14,289 bases of DNA from CAYUEQ01 sp964443805 (GCA_964443805.1 CAYUEQ010000021.1:1-14289); one strand, 5' to 3'; shown: positions 1 to 7,069, numbered from the stretch's first letter. Numbers and translations are program-made. The notes: a model not told the origin generated them from the sequence alone.

Positions 1-400
1 TAAGTTCATCAAACTCTTCTTCTTCGAGGAAACTTATATAATTATTGGTATCAATTATATTCTCAAATGATGTTATAATTCTTCTAACATTTCTAATTGT
101 ATCTACACCTGAAATTACACTTTCAATATTGTTTTCATATGTAATCGGCATTAAGTCAGTAGTAATAAAACTATATACTCTAAAAAGTTGTTCAAAAGAC
201 ATTTCGCAGTAATAATTATTTTCTACTTCTAATGCAAGATTTAAATATTTTAAATATTTTGCATACTCAACACTATCTTTTTCTTCGTTTTTTTCCAACT
301 CATATAATACTTCATATATTTTATCAATTGACTTTGTAACTTTAAGTAACGAATCAATTAAAGCATAATCTCCATTTTCCATTTCAAAACTTTTACTCAT
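1..400 (-). CDS. Hypothetical protein, N-terminal part (paralog of the gene at 422-1477), cut by the window edge
   Basis: I do not recognise this family. The reading frame opens at an ATG at 398-400 and stays open to the left edge (133 complete codons), so the gene continues outside. The start is supported by an AGGAG at 409-413, 8 bases upstream. The protein begins MSKSFEMENGDYALIDSLLK and aligns without gaps to the start of the next gene upstream: by hand, 34 of the first 67 residues are identical, including the blocks VT-SI, EY-KY, YLN-A-E-EN-YY and, further on, IES-IS and RRI. It is acidic, rich in I, L, N, E and K, and shows no signal peptide or membrane segment, so a cytoplasmic, largely helical protein is likely. 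It lies 21 bases after its paralog's stop and is probably in the same transcript, downstream of gpmI. No function can be assigned. Confidence 0.8.
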   Translation of the reverse strand, partial: MSKSFEMENGDYALIDSLLKVTKSIDKIYEVLYELEKNEEKDSVEYAKYLKYLNLALEVENNYYCEMSFEQLFRVYSFITTDLMPITYENNIESVISGVDTIRNVRRIITSFENIIDTNNYISFLEEEEFDEL

Positions 401-421
401 AAACCCAACTCCTAAAATTAT

Positions 422-1477
422 TTATTTTTTTAAACTTAATTGCATTTGTTTGTTTCGATCTTTTTTTATTTTACCAAACGTTTTTAATAAAATTTCTTTA
501 CTTATTTTCATTTGTTCACTATTTGAAATATTTTCCTCCTTATATTGTTTATTTATATGAGTTAAACACTCATCACTAAGTGATAAAAATATTGACCTTA
601 AAATTGTATGTCTTAATAAAGCGATTAACTGGTTGTCTTCTTTTTCATAATCCAAATCTTTAATTCTGAGTAATTCATCAATCTGATTTACTGATAATTT
701 AAATCCCCTATAATCTTTTAATAAGTTATATATGTCTTTTTCTAATCCTACGATATCTAAATAATGGTTTGAAGAATATATCAGAGGCTTTTCCATATTA
801 AAATTATTATCCAACAATGTTTGTTCAACGTTTTTATTATTGAATGATATATCGTATTTTACTTTAATCAGTTCATTTTTGTATTTACTATTGCCCTTAT
901 CTTGTTTAATTTCTTCTACAAAGACTAAAAAATTTTTTAGAATTTCTTCTTGATGAACGTTATCGACAACATATTTATTCCTTAATAACTTTAAATACAA
1001 CTCATCTGTTAAACCATAATAAGCATAAACAAAACTATCTGGTAATTTATCAAGGTCTTCATCTTTAAACATCACATCTTGCTCTGAAATCTTAAAAAGT
1101 TGTTCAAAATTTTCTTGTTGATAATTTTCTAATAAGTAATCTAATGCTACTAGTATTCTTCTAATCATTTGGTCATCTGTTTTTCTTGAAATTATACTTT
1201 CTATATCAGATAAATTGTTTTCCGGAAATTTATCATATAATAAAAAATTAAGGATTTTTATTCCTTGCAAAGTTGTAAGTTTATCATAATAACTATTTTC
1301 TAGTTCTATTGCCATATTTAAATATTGAATATACTTTCTATATTCATCAGTATCTTTTAAATTATTTATTTCTAATTCAAATAGTTTTTTATATAAAGTA
1401 TTAATTGAATTAGTTACTTGGATTATAGAATCTACTAACTCATAATCCTCTTCGTTCATTGAATATAATTTACTCAT
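422..1477 (-). CDS. Hypothetical protein, 351 aa, tandem paralog family
   Basis: Unrecognised family. I chose the ATG at 1475-1477 over the GTG at 1484-1486. It gives the same MSK opening as the neighbouring paralog and sits 11 bases after GGGGGAG (1489-1495), whereas the GTG would have only 2 bases of spacing. The protein is soluble-looking, without signal peptide or transmembrane stretch, rich in Leu, Ile, Asn, Glu and Lys, and probably all-helical. Its first about 115 residues match the paralog at 1-400. The remaining residues contain no catalytic motif, cysteine cluster or nucleotide-binding loop that I can name, and the tail is strongly basic (KIKKDRNKQ...LKK). It begins 34 bases after gpmI stops, with no hairpin between, so it is likely co-transcribed with gpmI. 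Whether this reflects a role in metabolism or just position cannot be said. Confidence 0.85.
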   Translation of the reverse strand: MSKLYSMNEEDYELVDSIIQVTNSINTLYKKLFELEINNLKDTDEYRKYIQYLNMAIELENSYYDKLTTLQGIKILNFLLYDKFPENNLSDIESIISRKTDDQMIRRILVALDYLLENYQQENFEQLFKISEQDVMFKDEDLDKLPDSFVYAYYGLTDELYLKLLRNKYVVDNVHQEEILKNFLVFVEEIKQDKGNSKYKNELIKVKYDISFNNKNVEQTLLDNNFNMEKPLIYSSNHYLDIVGLEKDIYNLLKDYRGFKLSVNQIDELLRIKDLDYEKEDNQLIALLRHTILRSIFLSLSDECLTHINKQYKEENISNSEQMKISKEILLKTFGKIKKDRNKQMQLSLKK

Positions 1478-1488
1478 ATTTACCACTT

Positions 1489-1495
1489 CTCCCCC
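1489..1495 (-). promoter_or_regulatory. Ribosome binding site that decides the start of the 351-aa gene
   Basis: GGGGGAG lies 11 bases upstream of the ATG at 1475-1477 and only 2 bases from the alternative GTG. It therefore favours the shorter protein that begins MSK, like its paralog. The G-run stands out in this AT-rich sequence. Confidence 0.55.
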
Positions 1496-1511
1496 GAGTT
1501 ATATAAAGTTA

Positions 1512-3017
1512 TTATTCATCAACAAATAGTGTTGGTGTTCCTTTCATTTCATCTGGAATTTTTATGTCTAAGTATTTCAATATAGTTGGTGCAACCATAG
1601 TTAAGTCTCCTTCTTTTAACTTGACTTTTTGATCACTTATAATAAAAGGAACTTTTGCTAGTGAGTGCGTTGTAACAGGATTGTTATTTTCATCTAACAT
1701 CGTATCTGCATTACCGTGATCACTTAGAACAATTATTTTATAAAAATTATCGGTTGCCGCTTCTATTAATAGTCCTAAACATTCATCTACTGTTTCTAAA
1801 GCCTTAATTGTAGCGTTCATGTTCCCAGTATGTCCTACCATATCTGGATTAGCTAAATTAACTAAAATAAAATCATAATCATTTTCGATGCACTCTATTG
1901 TTTTTTTTGTAACAGCAACTGCACCCATCTCTGGCATTAAATCATATGTTGCTACTTTAGATGATGGTATTAAGAACTTATCACATTTTTCAATCTGCCC
2001 TTCGTAAAAACCATCAAAAAATCTAGTTACGTGTGCGTATTTTTCTGTCTCAGCAATTCGAGCTTGGGTAATATCTAAACTAGATAAATAACGCCCTAAT
2101 GAGTTTTCAATTATATTATCTTCTAATAAATAAGAGGTATTAACAAGTTCATTAATTTTATAAAAACTAAAAGCCTTTAAATTAATTTTTTTACTAGAAA
2201 ATTCATCGAATTTTTCATTAGTTAAACTCATCATTATTTGTCGAGAACGATCAGCACGATAATTTAACCAAAATATACAATCATTTTCTTTAAGAACACC
2301 TTCTTGATTACAAATAATTGGTGGGATGAATTCATCAGTAATATCTTTTGAATAAGCAGTTTTTATAGTATCAGTTAAATTATCTGTTTGATGTCCTAAA
2401 CCATAAACAACTAAATTATAATAATTCTTTGTTCTATCCCACTTGTTATCTCTATCCATTGCATAATATCGTCCACATACTGATGCAATACTTCCTATTC
2501 CAACATATTCTATTACTTCATTTATATATTTGATAAAAGTTGGTGCTGATATTGGAGAGGTATCTCTTCCATCTGTTATTAAATGTAGATAAACATTCTT
2601 GATATCATGTTTTTTAACTAATTTTAGCATTTCAAGAAAGTATGTTATATCTCCATGAACTCCTCCATTAGATGCAATCCCCATTAAATGAAGACTGCTA
2701 TTATTTTTTTTAATATATTCAATCATTTTAATAAACTCTTGATTTTGTTCTATTTTTCCACTTTTGAATAATTCATTTATTAATAAAGATTGGTGCTTTA
2801 TTAATCTTCCGGCACCAATAGCCATATGTCCTACTTCACTATTACCAAAAGTTCCTTTTGGCAATCCAACATACTCCTCGCTTGCATGAAGTAAGGTGTG
2901 AGGGTTTTTATTATAAAAATTATTGAAATTTGGTAACTGAGCTTTTTTAATTGCATTTCCATGCTCTTCTTCTCTGATACCAAATCCATCTAATATAATT
3001 GTCAGTATTTTTTTCAT
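1512..3017 (-). CDS. gpmI: 2,3-bisphosphoglycerate-independent phosphoglycerate mutase
   Basis: Interconverts 3-phosphoglycerate and 2-phosphoglycerate in glycolysis through a phosphoserine intermediate; cytoplasmic and normally Mn-dependent. The 501-aa length is close to the family norm of about 510. Visible landmarks are ILDGFG with metal ligand D10, the catalytic serine in GNSEVGH (S60), NGGVH, DGRDTSP, CGRYYAMDRD, the metal ligands D392 and H396 in NPDMVGH, D433 and H434 in SDHGN, and H451 in TTHSLAKVP. The ATG at 3015-3017 is preceded by AGGAG at 3023-3027, and the protein then starts MKKILTIILDGFG as expected. A further 22 in-frame residues upstream run through the promoter and are not part of the gene. 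The segment after GVH (GDITYF) departs from the usual GVHSH-type sequence. It follows spo0A rather than tpiA, and no enolase gene follows it here. Confidence 0.97.
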   Translation of the reverse strand: MKKILTIILDGFGIREEEHGNAIKKAQLPNFNNFYNKNPHTLLHASEEYVGLPKGTFGNSEVGHMAIGAGRLIKHQSLLINELFKSGKIEQNQEFIKMIEYIKKNNSSLHLMGIASNGGVHGDITYFLEMLKLVKKHDIKNVYLHLITDGRDTSPISAPTFIKYINEVIEYVGIGSIASVCGRYYAMDRDNKWDRTKNYYNLVVYGLGHQTDNLTDTIKTAYSKDITDEFIPPIICNQEGVLKENDCIFWLNYRADRSRQIMMSLTNEKFDEFSSKKINLKAFSFYKINELVNTSYLLEDNIIENSLGRYLSSLDITQARIAETEKYAHVTRFFDGFYEGQIEKCDKFLIPSSKVATYDLMPEMGAVAVTKKTIECIENDYDFILVNLANPDMVGHTGNMNATIKALETVDECLGLLIEAATDNFYKIIVLSDHGNADTMLDENNNPVTTHSLAKVPFIISDQKVKLKEGDLTMVAPTILKYLDIKIPDEMKGTPTLFVDE

Positions 3018-3022
3018 AACTT

Positions 3023-3027
3023 CTCCT
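3023..3027 (-). promoter_or_regulatory. gpmI ribosome binding site, fixes the start
   Basis: AGGAG (extended AGGAGAA) ends 5 bases before the ATG at 3017. The longer open frame upstream has no comparable site and overlaps the promoter. Confidence 0.7.
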
Positions 3028-3039
3028 AAAAACAATTTT

Positions 3040-3068
3040 ATCATAGCACTTAACAAAAGACAAAACAA
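3040..3068 (-). promoter_or_regulatory. gpmI promoter (sigma-A type, extended -10)
   Basis: On the minus strand, a -35 TTGTTT (3063-3068) and a -10 TATGAT (3040-3045) are separated by exactly 17 bases, and the -10 is preceded by TGC, an extended -10. The predicted start near 3033 leaves a leader of about 15 bases containing the AGGAG. It lies just after the spo0A terminator, so gpmI and the two hypothetical genes can be expressed independently of spo0A. Confidence 0.6.
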
Positions 3069-3070
3069 TT

Positions 3071-3093
3071 TAAAAAGACTCAAACTGAGTCTT
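3071..3093 (-). terminator. Rho-independent terminator of spo0A, overlapping its stop codon
   Basis: On the minus strand AAGACTCA (3093-3086) and TGAGTCTT (3082-3075) form an 8-bp perfect stem with a 3-base GTT loop, followed by TTT and then A. Counting the last bases of the stem, five T run together. The stem begins inside the TAA stop of spo0A (3092-3094). The T-run is short, so termination may be partial. Confidence 0.65.
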
Positions 3094-3868
3094 AAGATTT
3101 TACTTTTATATTTTCAAGGCGTAATTTATCTGCAATCGTTACTATAAATTCTGAATTAGTGGGCTTGGCACGATCATAATCAACACTATGGCCAAAAATT
3201 TCTTCCATTAATTCATAGTCTCCACGATTCCAACTTACTTCAATAGCATGTCTTATCGCTCTTTCTACCCTTGATGAAGTAGTTTCAAACTTCATTGCTA
3301 TTTCGGGATATAATTCTTTTGTTATACCTCCAAGTAAGTCAGGATTTTTATAGATTAGAAATATACTTTCTCTAATATAATGATAGCCCTTAATATGTGA
3401 GGGGATTCCTAATGAATGAAGAATTTTAGTTATTGATATTTGTATACTATTACTTTCAATAGCTTGTCTATCTTCAATAAGTTGGTATTCTTCTTCTCCA
3501 ATTTCTAATATTCTTTTTTCTAAGTCTTTAATATCTAACGGTTTTAAAATAAAATAATCAATATTATAAGCACTTATTCTAGATAAAACCACATCACTAG
3601 CATAACTACTTAAAACTATAACTTTCTTTTTTATTTTCTTTGCTGCCATTTCTTCTAATATAGCAACCCCGTCTTTCTTAGGCATTAGCAAATCTAGTAG
3701 AACGATATCATACGATTCATGATTTTCTAAAATTAAATTTAATCCTTCCACACCATCTTCTGCTTTATCAACAACTTCTATTACTGCGTGACTACTAAAA
3801 TACTTCTCAACTGATTCGACTAAAGTTTGATTATCGTCGATCATCAGCACTCTGATATTTTTTTTCAT
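3092..3868 (-). CDS. spo0A: Sporulation master transcription factor Spo0A
   Basis: Phosphorelay response regulator that, when phosphorylated, binds 0A boxes and controls entry into sporulation; cytoplasmic and DNA-binding. The 258-aa protein has a receiver domain (about 1-125) with acidic pocket D11/D12, phospho-acceptor D59 in VLLDLLMP, the S87/S88 switch position in VLSSYA and K109 in LKP. A linker follows, then the Spo0A C-terminal effector domain (about 145-255). This contains HIKGYHYIRE, LLGGITKELYP, the recognition-helix region SSRVERAIRHAIEVSW and AKPTNSEFI-ADKLRLE, near-diagnostic for Spo0A against other regulators. The ATG at 3866-3868 follows AAAAGGAGAAAAA. Spo0A usually lies beside spoIVB/recN; here it sits between tpiA and gpmI with its own terminator and a repeat-rich upstream region. 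It implies the lineage sporulates or recently did, although other sporulation genes are not in this window. Confidence 0.97.
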   Translation of the reverse strand: MKKNIRVLMIDDNQTLVESVEKYFSSHAVIEVVDKAEDGVEGLNLILENHESYDIVLLDLLMPKKDGVAILEEMAAKKIKKKVIVLSSYASDVVLSRISAYNIDYFILKPLDIKDLEKRILEIGEEEYQLIEDRQAIESNSIQISITKILHSLGIPSHIKGYHYIRESIFLIYKNPDLLGGITKELYPEIAMKFETTSSRVERAIRHAIEVSWNRGDYELMEEIFGHSVDYDRAKPTNSEFIVTIADKLRLENIKVKS

Positions 3869-3904
3869 TTTTTCTCCTTTTCTCTAATTACTGCACGCAA
3901 TATA

Positions 3905-3910
3905 ATTATA
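3905..3910 (-). promoter_or_regulatory. Candidate spo0A -10 element
   Basis: A perfect TATAAT lies 36 bases upstream of the spo0A ATG. No good -35 sits 16-18 bases before it (TAGTAT at 17), which would fit an activator-dependent promoter served by the phased repeats upstream. A consensus TTGACA exists at 3954-3959, but its spacing only reaches a poor TTCTAG (3931-3936). The exact promoter is unsettled, and I found no sigma-H-like pair. Confidence 0.35.
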
Positions 3911-3940
3911 CATATAAAAATGACAAAATACTAGAATATA

Positions 3941-3980
3941 TATTGTCATATGTTGTCAAGTAATGTAAAAGGTTGTCGAT
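3941..3980 (+). promoter_or_regulatory. 10-bp-phased 0A-box-like repeats upstream of spo0A
   Basis: Read on the plus strand, four consecutive decamers share a pattern: ATTGTCATA (3942-3950), GTTGTCAAG (3952-3960), the degenerate AATGTAAAA (3962-3970) and GTTGTCGAT (3972-3980). The Spo0A box consensus is TTTGTCRAA, so the second and fourth match the TTGTCRA core and the first matches TTGTC. Tandem 0A boxes about 10 bp apart are the known arrangement for Spo0A dimers. An inverted relative, TTTGTCATT on the minus strand, lies at 3919-3927. The array is 74-112 bases before the spo0A start, suggesting autoregulation. The binding protein is inferred, not shown. Confidence 0.45.
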
Positions 3981-3989
3981 ATATCGGTT

Positions 3990-4718
3990 TTATTTTTTTA
4001 ATTTAGTTGATTTTACAATTAATTGTGCCTCATTAACATTTAAAGATGAGCTCCCAATAATAAAACCATCACAACTATTTAACTGATTTAGTGTAGAAAT
4101 ATTAAAATCATTTACACTTCCTCCATAGATAACTTTAATATTTTCTTTATAATTATTTAAAACAAAGGTTTTAATAAATGTTATTACTTCTTCTATTTCT
4201 TGAGTAGTTGGAGTCTTACCACTACCGATTGCCCAAAGTGGTTCATAAGCAATAACTATTTTACTAATATTTTCTATAGCAACTCTATTTAATACAGTTG
4301 CTAGCTGTTTTTGAATAACTGATAAAGTTTTTTTTCTACTTCTTTCTTCTTTATTTTCACCGATACAATAAATAGGTGTCATATTATTGTTTAATGTATT
4401 TATAATTTTAGGAATAAAATTCTTATCTGTTTCTTGAAATACACTTCGACGTTCTGAATGACCAATAATAACATAATCAACATCTAAACTTGCAAGATCG
4501 CTTGCACTTACCTCACCAGTAAATGCTCCTTTAGTATATTCAGATACATTTTGAGCACCTAAATTATAATTGCCATCATTAAATAAAGATAGATATGGAA
4601 ATTGTGGGCAAATAACAACTTCTGGGTCTCCAATTACAAATTCATCTAATCTTTTTTTGTAAACAACCATTTCTGGAAGTGTAAAATTAAGTTTTAAATT
4701 CAATACTATTAATTTCAT
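3990..4718 (-). CDS. tpiA: Triosephosphate isomerase
   Basis: Interconverts dihydroxyacetone phosphate and glyceraldehyde 3-phosphate; a cytoplasmic (beta/alpha)8 barrel, normally a dimer. The 242-aa length is slightly below the usual 250. Catalytic residues are present: K9 in NLKLN, H87 in IIGHSERR, E159 in AYEPLWAIGSGKT with the mobile loop 6, and the phosphate-binding YGGSV (198-202). Two deviations stand out. The almost invariant N-W-K motif is N-L-K here, and the usual VGGASL near the C-terminus is IGSSSL. Both could be lineage drift, and with all catalytic residues kept I expect it to be active. The ATG (4716-4718) overlaps the pgk TGA as ATGA, with AAGGA upstream inside pgk, so translation is probably coupled. 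No terminator is visible after it, so readthrough into spo0A is possible. Confidence 0.96.
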   Translation of the reverse strand: MKLIVLNLKLNFTLPEMVVYKKRLDEFVIGDPEVVICPQFPYLSLFNDGNYNLGAQNVSEYTKGAFTGEVSASDLASLDVDYVIIGHSERRSVFQETDKNFIPKIINTLNNNMTPIYCIGENKEERSRKKTLSVIQKQLATVLNRVAIENISKIVIAYEPLWAIGSGKTPTTQEIEEVITFIKTFVLNNYKENIKVIYGGSVNDFNISTLNQLNSCDGFIIGSSSLNVNEAQLIVKSTKLKK

Positions 4719-5899
4719 TTTTTTACATCCTTAATTACATCAATAGCTGGCAATGATTTATTTGTTATATATTCAAGTGATGCTCCACCACCTGTTGAAA
4801 TATAATCAACTTTATCTGCGTAACCTAACTTCTCTACAGCGCTAGCTGAATCTCCACCACCAACAATAACAGTAGCATTACTTTCTGCCAATAATCTAAA
4901 CATTAAATTTGTCCCATTAGCAAATCTCTTGTCTTCATACATTCCCATTGTTCCATTAACAAAAATAGTTTTTGATAGATTAATCGCTTGTTTATATTTT
5001 TCAATTGTTTTTGTTCCAATATCATAGATAATATCATTTTTGCTAACTTTATCTATTAATTGATATTTGACATAATTATTATCATAATTATTTCCAACTA
5101 TCGCATCTAGCGGCAACATAAATTTATTTTTGTGTTGTTTCATTATTTCATTAACTTCAAGAATTAAATCTTTGTTAACAACAGAAAAACCTACTTCTAT
5201 ATTTAATGCTGCCAAAAAAGTATTAGCAATACCACCAGCAAGTAATAAATAATCACACTCATTAATTAATGATTTAATCATCGGTATTTTATCATCTATT
5301 TTTGCACCACCCATTATTAATGTAAATGGTCTTTCGGGATTATTAATTAACTTATCCAAATTTTCTAATTCTTTTTGAACTAGAAACCCTATTCCGCTTG
5401 GTAGTAACTTAGCAACTCCTACCGTTGATGCATGTGCCCTATGACACGATCCAAAAGCATCATTGATAAATAAATCTGCTAGAGAAGCATAAAACATTGA
5501 TAATTGAATATCGTTTCCACTTTCTAGTTTATTAGGTATATCTTCAAATCTTGTATTTTCTAATAATAAAACTTCTCCTGCTTGCATCGCTTTTATTCTA
5601 TCAACAGTTTTATCTTTTTGCCCATTATAAAAACCAACATTTAATGCTAATTTTTTATTTAAATAATCTGCTACTGGCTTTAAACTATATTTATATTTAT
5701 CTTCTTCTGTTTTAACTTTTCCTAAGTGAGATAAAATAATAATTTTACAATTTTTTTCTTTTAAATAATTTATAGTTTCTAAAGATGCAACCAATTTTTT
5801 ATCATCATATACTTGATTGTTATCTATAGGTACATTAAAATCACATCTCAATAACACAGTTTTATTACTTACATCCATATCTTGAACTCTTTGTTTCAT
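4715..5899 (-). CDS. pgk: Phosphoglycerate kinase
   Basis: Transfers phosphate from 1,3-bisphosphoglycerate to ADP in lower glycolysis; a cytoplasmic two-domain monomer. At 394 aa it has family-typical length. Motifs seen are LLRCDFNVP (R18), SHLGKVKTEEDK (59-67 region), LENTRF (R117), NDAFGSCHRAHAS (R154), MGGAK (K200), the C-terminal GGGDSA (347-352) and STGGGASLE (368-376). The catalytic arginine normally found in a D-D-T-R-I context is K35 (DDKKL), SLPTI is SLETI, and the usual NGPMG is NGTMG (315-319). SHLGKVK in place of SHLGRPK is common in Bacilli. I chose the ATG at 5897-5899 because MKQRVQDMDV matches the family N-terminus and GGAG lies 8 bases upstream; the 16 extra upstream residues cover the promoter. 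First gene of a pgk-tpiA unit. Confidence 0.96.
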   Translation of the reverse strand: MKQRVQDMDVSNKTVLLRCDFNVPIDNNQVYDDKKLVASLETINYLKEKNCKIIILSHLGKVKTEEDKYKYSLKPVADYLNKKLALNVGFYNGQKDKTVDRIKAMQAGEVLLLENTRFEDIPNKLESGNDIQLSMFYASLADLFINDAFGSCHRAHASTVGVAKLLPSGIGFLVQKELENLDKLINNPERPFTLIMGGAKIDDKIPMIKSLINECDYLLLAGGIANTFLAALNIEVGFSVVNKDLILEVNEIMKQHKNKFMLPLDAIVGNNYDNNYVKYQLIDKVSKNDIIYDIGTKTIEKYKQAINLSKTIFVNGTMGMYEDKRFANGTNLMFRLLAESNATVIVGGGDSASAVEKLGYADKVDYISTGGGASLEYITNKSLPAIDVIKDVKK

Positions 5900-5907
5900 G
5901 CTATCAT

Positions 5908-5911
5908 CTCC
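5908..5911 (-). promoter_or_regulatory. pgk ribosome binding site, fixes the start
   Basis: GGAG, 8 bases before the ATG at 5899. An upstream in-frame ATG would put the start above the promoter -10 at 5922-5927, so the shorter protein is preferred. Confidence 0.6.
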
Positions 5912-5921
5912 ATATATTAAT

Positions 5922-5949
5922 ATTATATCCCAAAATGACATAAACACAA
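5922..5949 (-). promoter_or_regulatory. pgk-tpiA promoter
   Basis: A perfect TATAAT -10 lies at 5922-5927 on the minus strand, with a weak -35 (TTGTGT, 16-base spacing) upstream. The predicted start is near 5915, leaving about 16 bases of leader with the GGAG. With the gap terminator just before it, this separates pgk-tpiA from gap transcription. Confidence 0.5.
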
Positions 5950-6038
5950 ATGAAACTATTAATTATTAAGCACAATTTAACATTACAATATACAAAAGTT
6001 CCAATCAATATTTCATCCTTAAGTTTTTAGTTTATTTC

Positions 6039-6064
6039 AAAAAAAATAGACCATAGTCTATTTT
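6039..6064 (-). terminator. Strong rho-independent terminator of gap, overlapping its stop codon
   Basis: On the minus strand AAAATAGAC (6064-6056) pairs perfectly with GTCTATTTT (6051-6043) over 9 bp around a TATG loop, and TTTT follows, making eight T in a row. The gap TAG stop (6058-6060) lies inside the 5' arm. It is the best terminator in the window. Confidence 0.85.
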
Positions 6065-7053
6065 AGTTTTTTAAATGTTCTAATCATTTGAGCCGTATAA
6101 CCCATTTCATTGTCATACCAAGCTACTATTTTAACTAATTGTTTTCCATCAACTTCAACAACTGATGTTAATTGACCATCTACTGTTGCTCCATATTTTG
6201 ATCCGATAATATCACTTGAAACTATTGGGTCTTCAGTATATTTAAGAGTCTCGCTTTGATTGTCCTTAAATATTTGATTTATCTCTTCCACTGATGTATT
6301 TCTTGAAGGTTCAATAACAACGTCTATTAATGATCCATCTGTTACTGGTACACGATATGCAGTTCCATTTAACTTTCCTTTTAATTCAGGAATAACTAAT
6401 TCTATTGCTTTAGCTGCACCAGTTGATGTAGGAATTATATTAGCGCCTGCTGCTCTTCCTCTTCTAGCGTTTATTCCTTTTTTATGTGGTACATCTAATA
6501 TGACTTGATCATTTGTATAAGCATGAACAGTAGTCATAAATCCTTTTTCAATACCAATTGAATCATTTAAAACTTTAACTACTGGTGCTAAACAGTTAGT
6601 TGTACAACTTGCAGCAGAAATTACCGTCTCACTTCCATCAAGTATTTCATCATTTACATTATAAACAATTGTTTTCATTTCACCTTTTCCGGGTGCAGAT
6701 AACAACACTTTTTTAGCTCCTGCCTGAATATGTTTTTCAGCGCCTTCTTTACTATTAAATGCTCCAGTACATTCTAATACTACTTCTACTTCTAACTCTT
6801 CCCAAGGCAGTTCTTCTGGGTCTTTTTTATCATAAACATTTATTTTTCTACCATCGTAAATTATCGCATCATCTGTGTGTGTTATTTTATCTACATCAAA
6901 TGGTTTATGCACTGAGTCATACTTAAGTAGATGTGCTAATGATTTAGCATCTGTTAAGTCATTAATTGCTACTAGTTCATAATCTTTATCATTAATTAAT
7001 TCCCTAAATGCTAACCTTCCAATTCGTCCAAATCCATTAATTGCTATTTTCAT
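6058..7053 (-). CDS. gap: Glyceraldehyde-3-phosphate dehydrogenase, NAD-type (GapA-like)
   Basis: Oxidises and phosphorylates glyceraldehyde 3-phosphate to 1,3-bisphosphoglycerate with NAD; cytoplasmic homotetramer. The 331-aa protein begins MKIAINGFGRIGRLAFRE (Rossmann fold). It has D32 in AINDLTD, the usual marker of NAD over NADP preference, catalytic C150 in SAASCTTNCLAP, H177 in TTVHAYTNDQ, and the C-terminal AWYDNEMGYT. The start is the ATG at 7051-7053, with GAGG at 7063-7066, 9 bases upstream; an in-frame extension of 12 residues would overlap the preceding gene. It follows the TGS-kinase gene after 16 bases and no hairpin, so the two are probably co-transcribed. In Bacillus the gene before gapA is the repressor cggR, which is absent here, so control of gap must differ. 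Confidence 0.97.
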   Translation of the reverse strand: MKIAINGFGRIGRLAFRELINDKDYELVAINDLTDAKSLAHLLKYDSVHKPFDVDKITHTDDAIIYDGRKINVYDKKDPEELPWEELEVEVVLECTGAFNSKEGAEKHIQAGAKKVLLSAPGKGEMKTIVYNVNDEILDGSETVISAASCTTNCLAPVVKVLNDSIGIEKGFMTTVHAYTNDQVILDVPHKKGINARRGRAAGANIIPTSTGAAKAIELVIPELKGKLNGTAYRVPVTDGSLIDVVIEPSRNTSVEEINQIFKDNQSETLKYTEDPIVSSDIIGSKYGATVDGQLTSVVEVDGKQLVKIVAWYDNEMGYTAQMIRTFKKLK

Positions 7054-7058
7054 ATTAT

Positions 7059-7067
7059 CTTTCCTCT
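7059..7067 (-). promoter_or_regulatory. gap ribosome binding site, fixes the start
   Basis: AGAGGAAAG, whose GAGG core ends 9 bases before the ATG at 7053, lies almost wholly in the 16-base space after the kinase stop codon (7070-7072). Confidence 0.6.
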
Positions 7068-7069
7068 TT

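Noticed and set aside
2236..2245. TTTGTCGAG inside gpmI, and TTGTCGATA inside the 351-aa gene near 961, as further Spo0A boxes
   Set aside because: Single copies within coding sequence, not phased and not near a promoter; expected by chance.
3977..3986. CGATATATCG palindrome after tpiA as a possible terminator
   Set aside because: It has no loop and no T-tract after it, so it cannot form a standard terminator; it partly overlaps the last 0A-like box instead.
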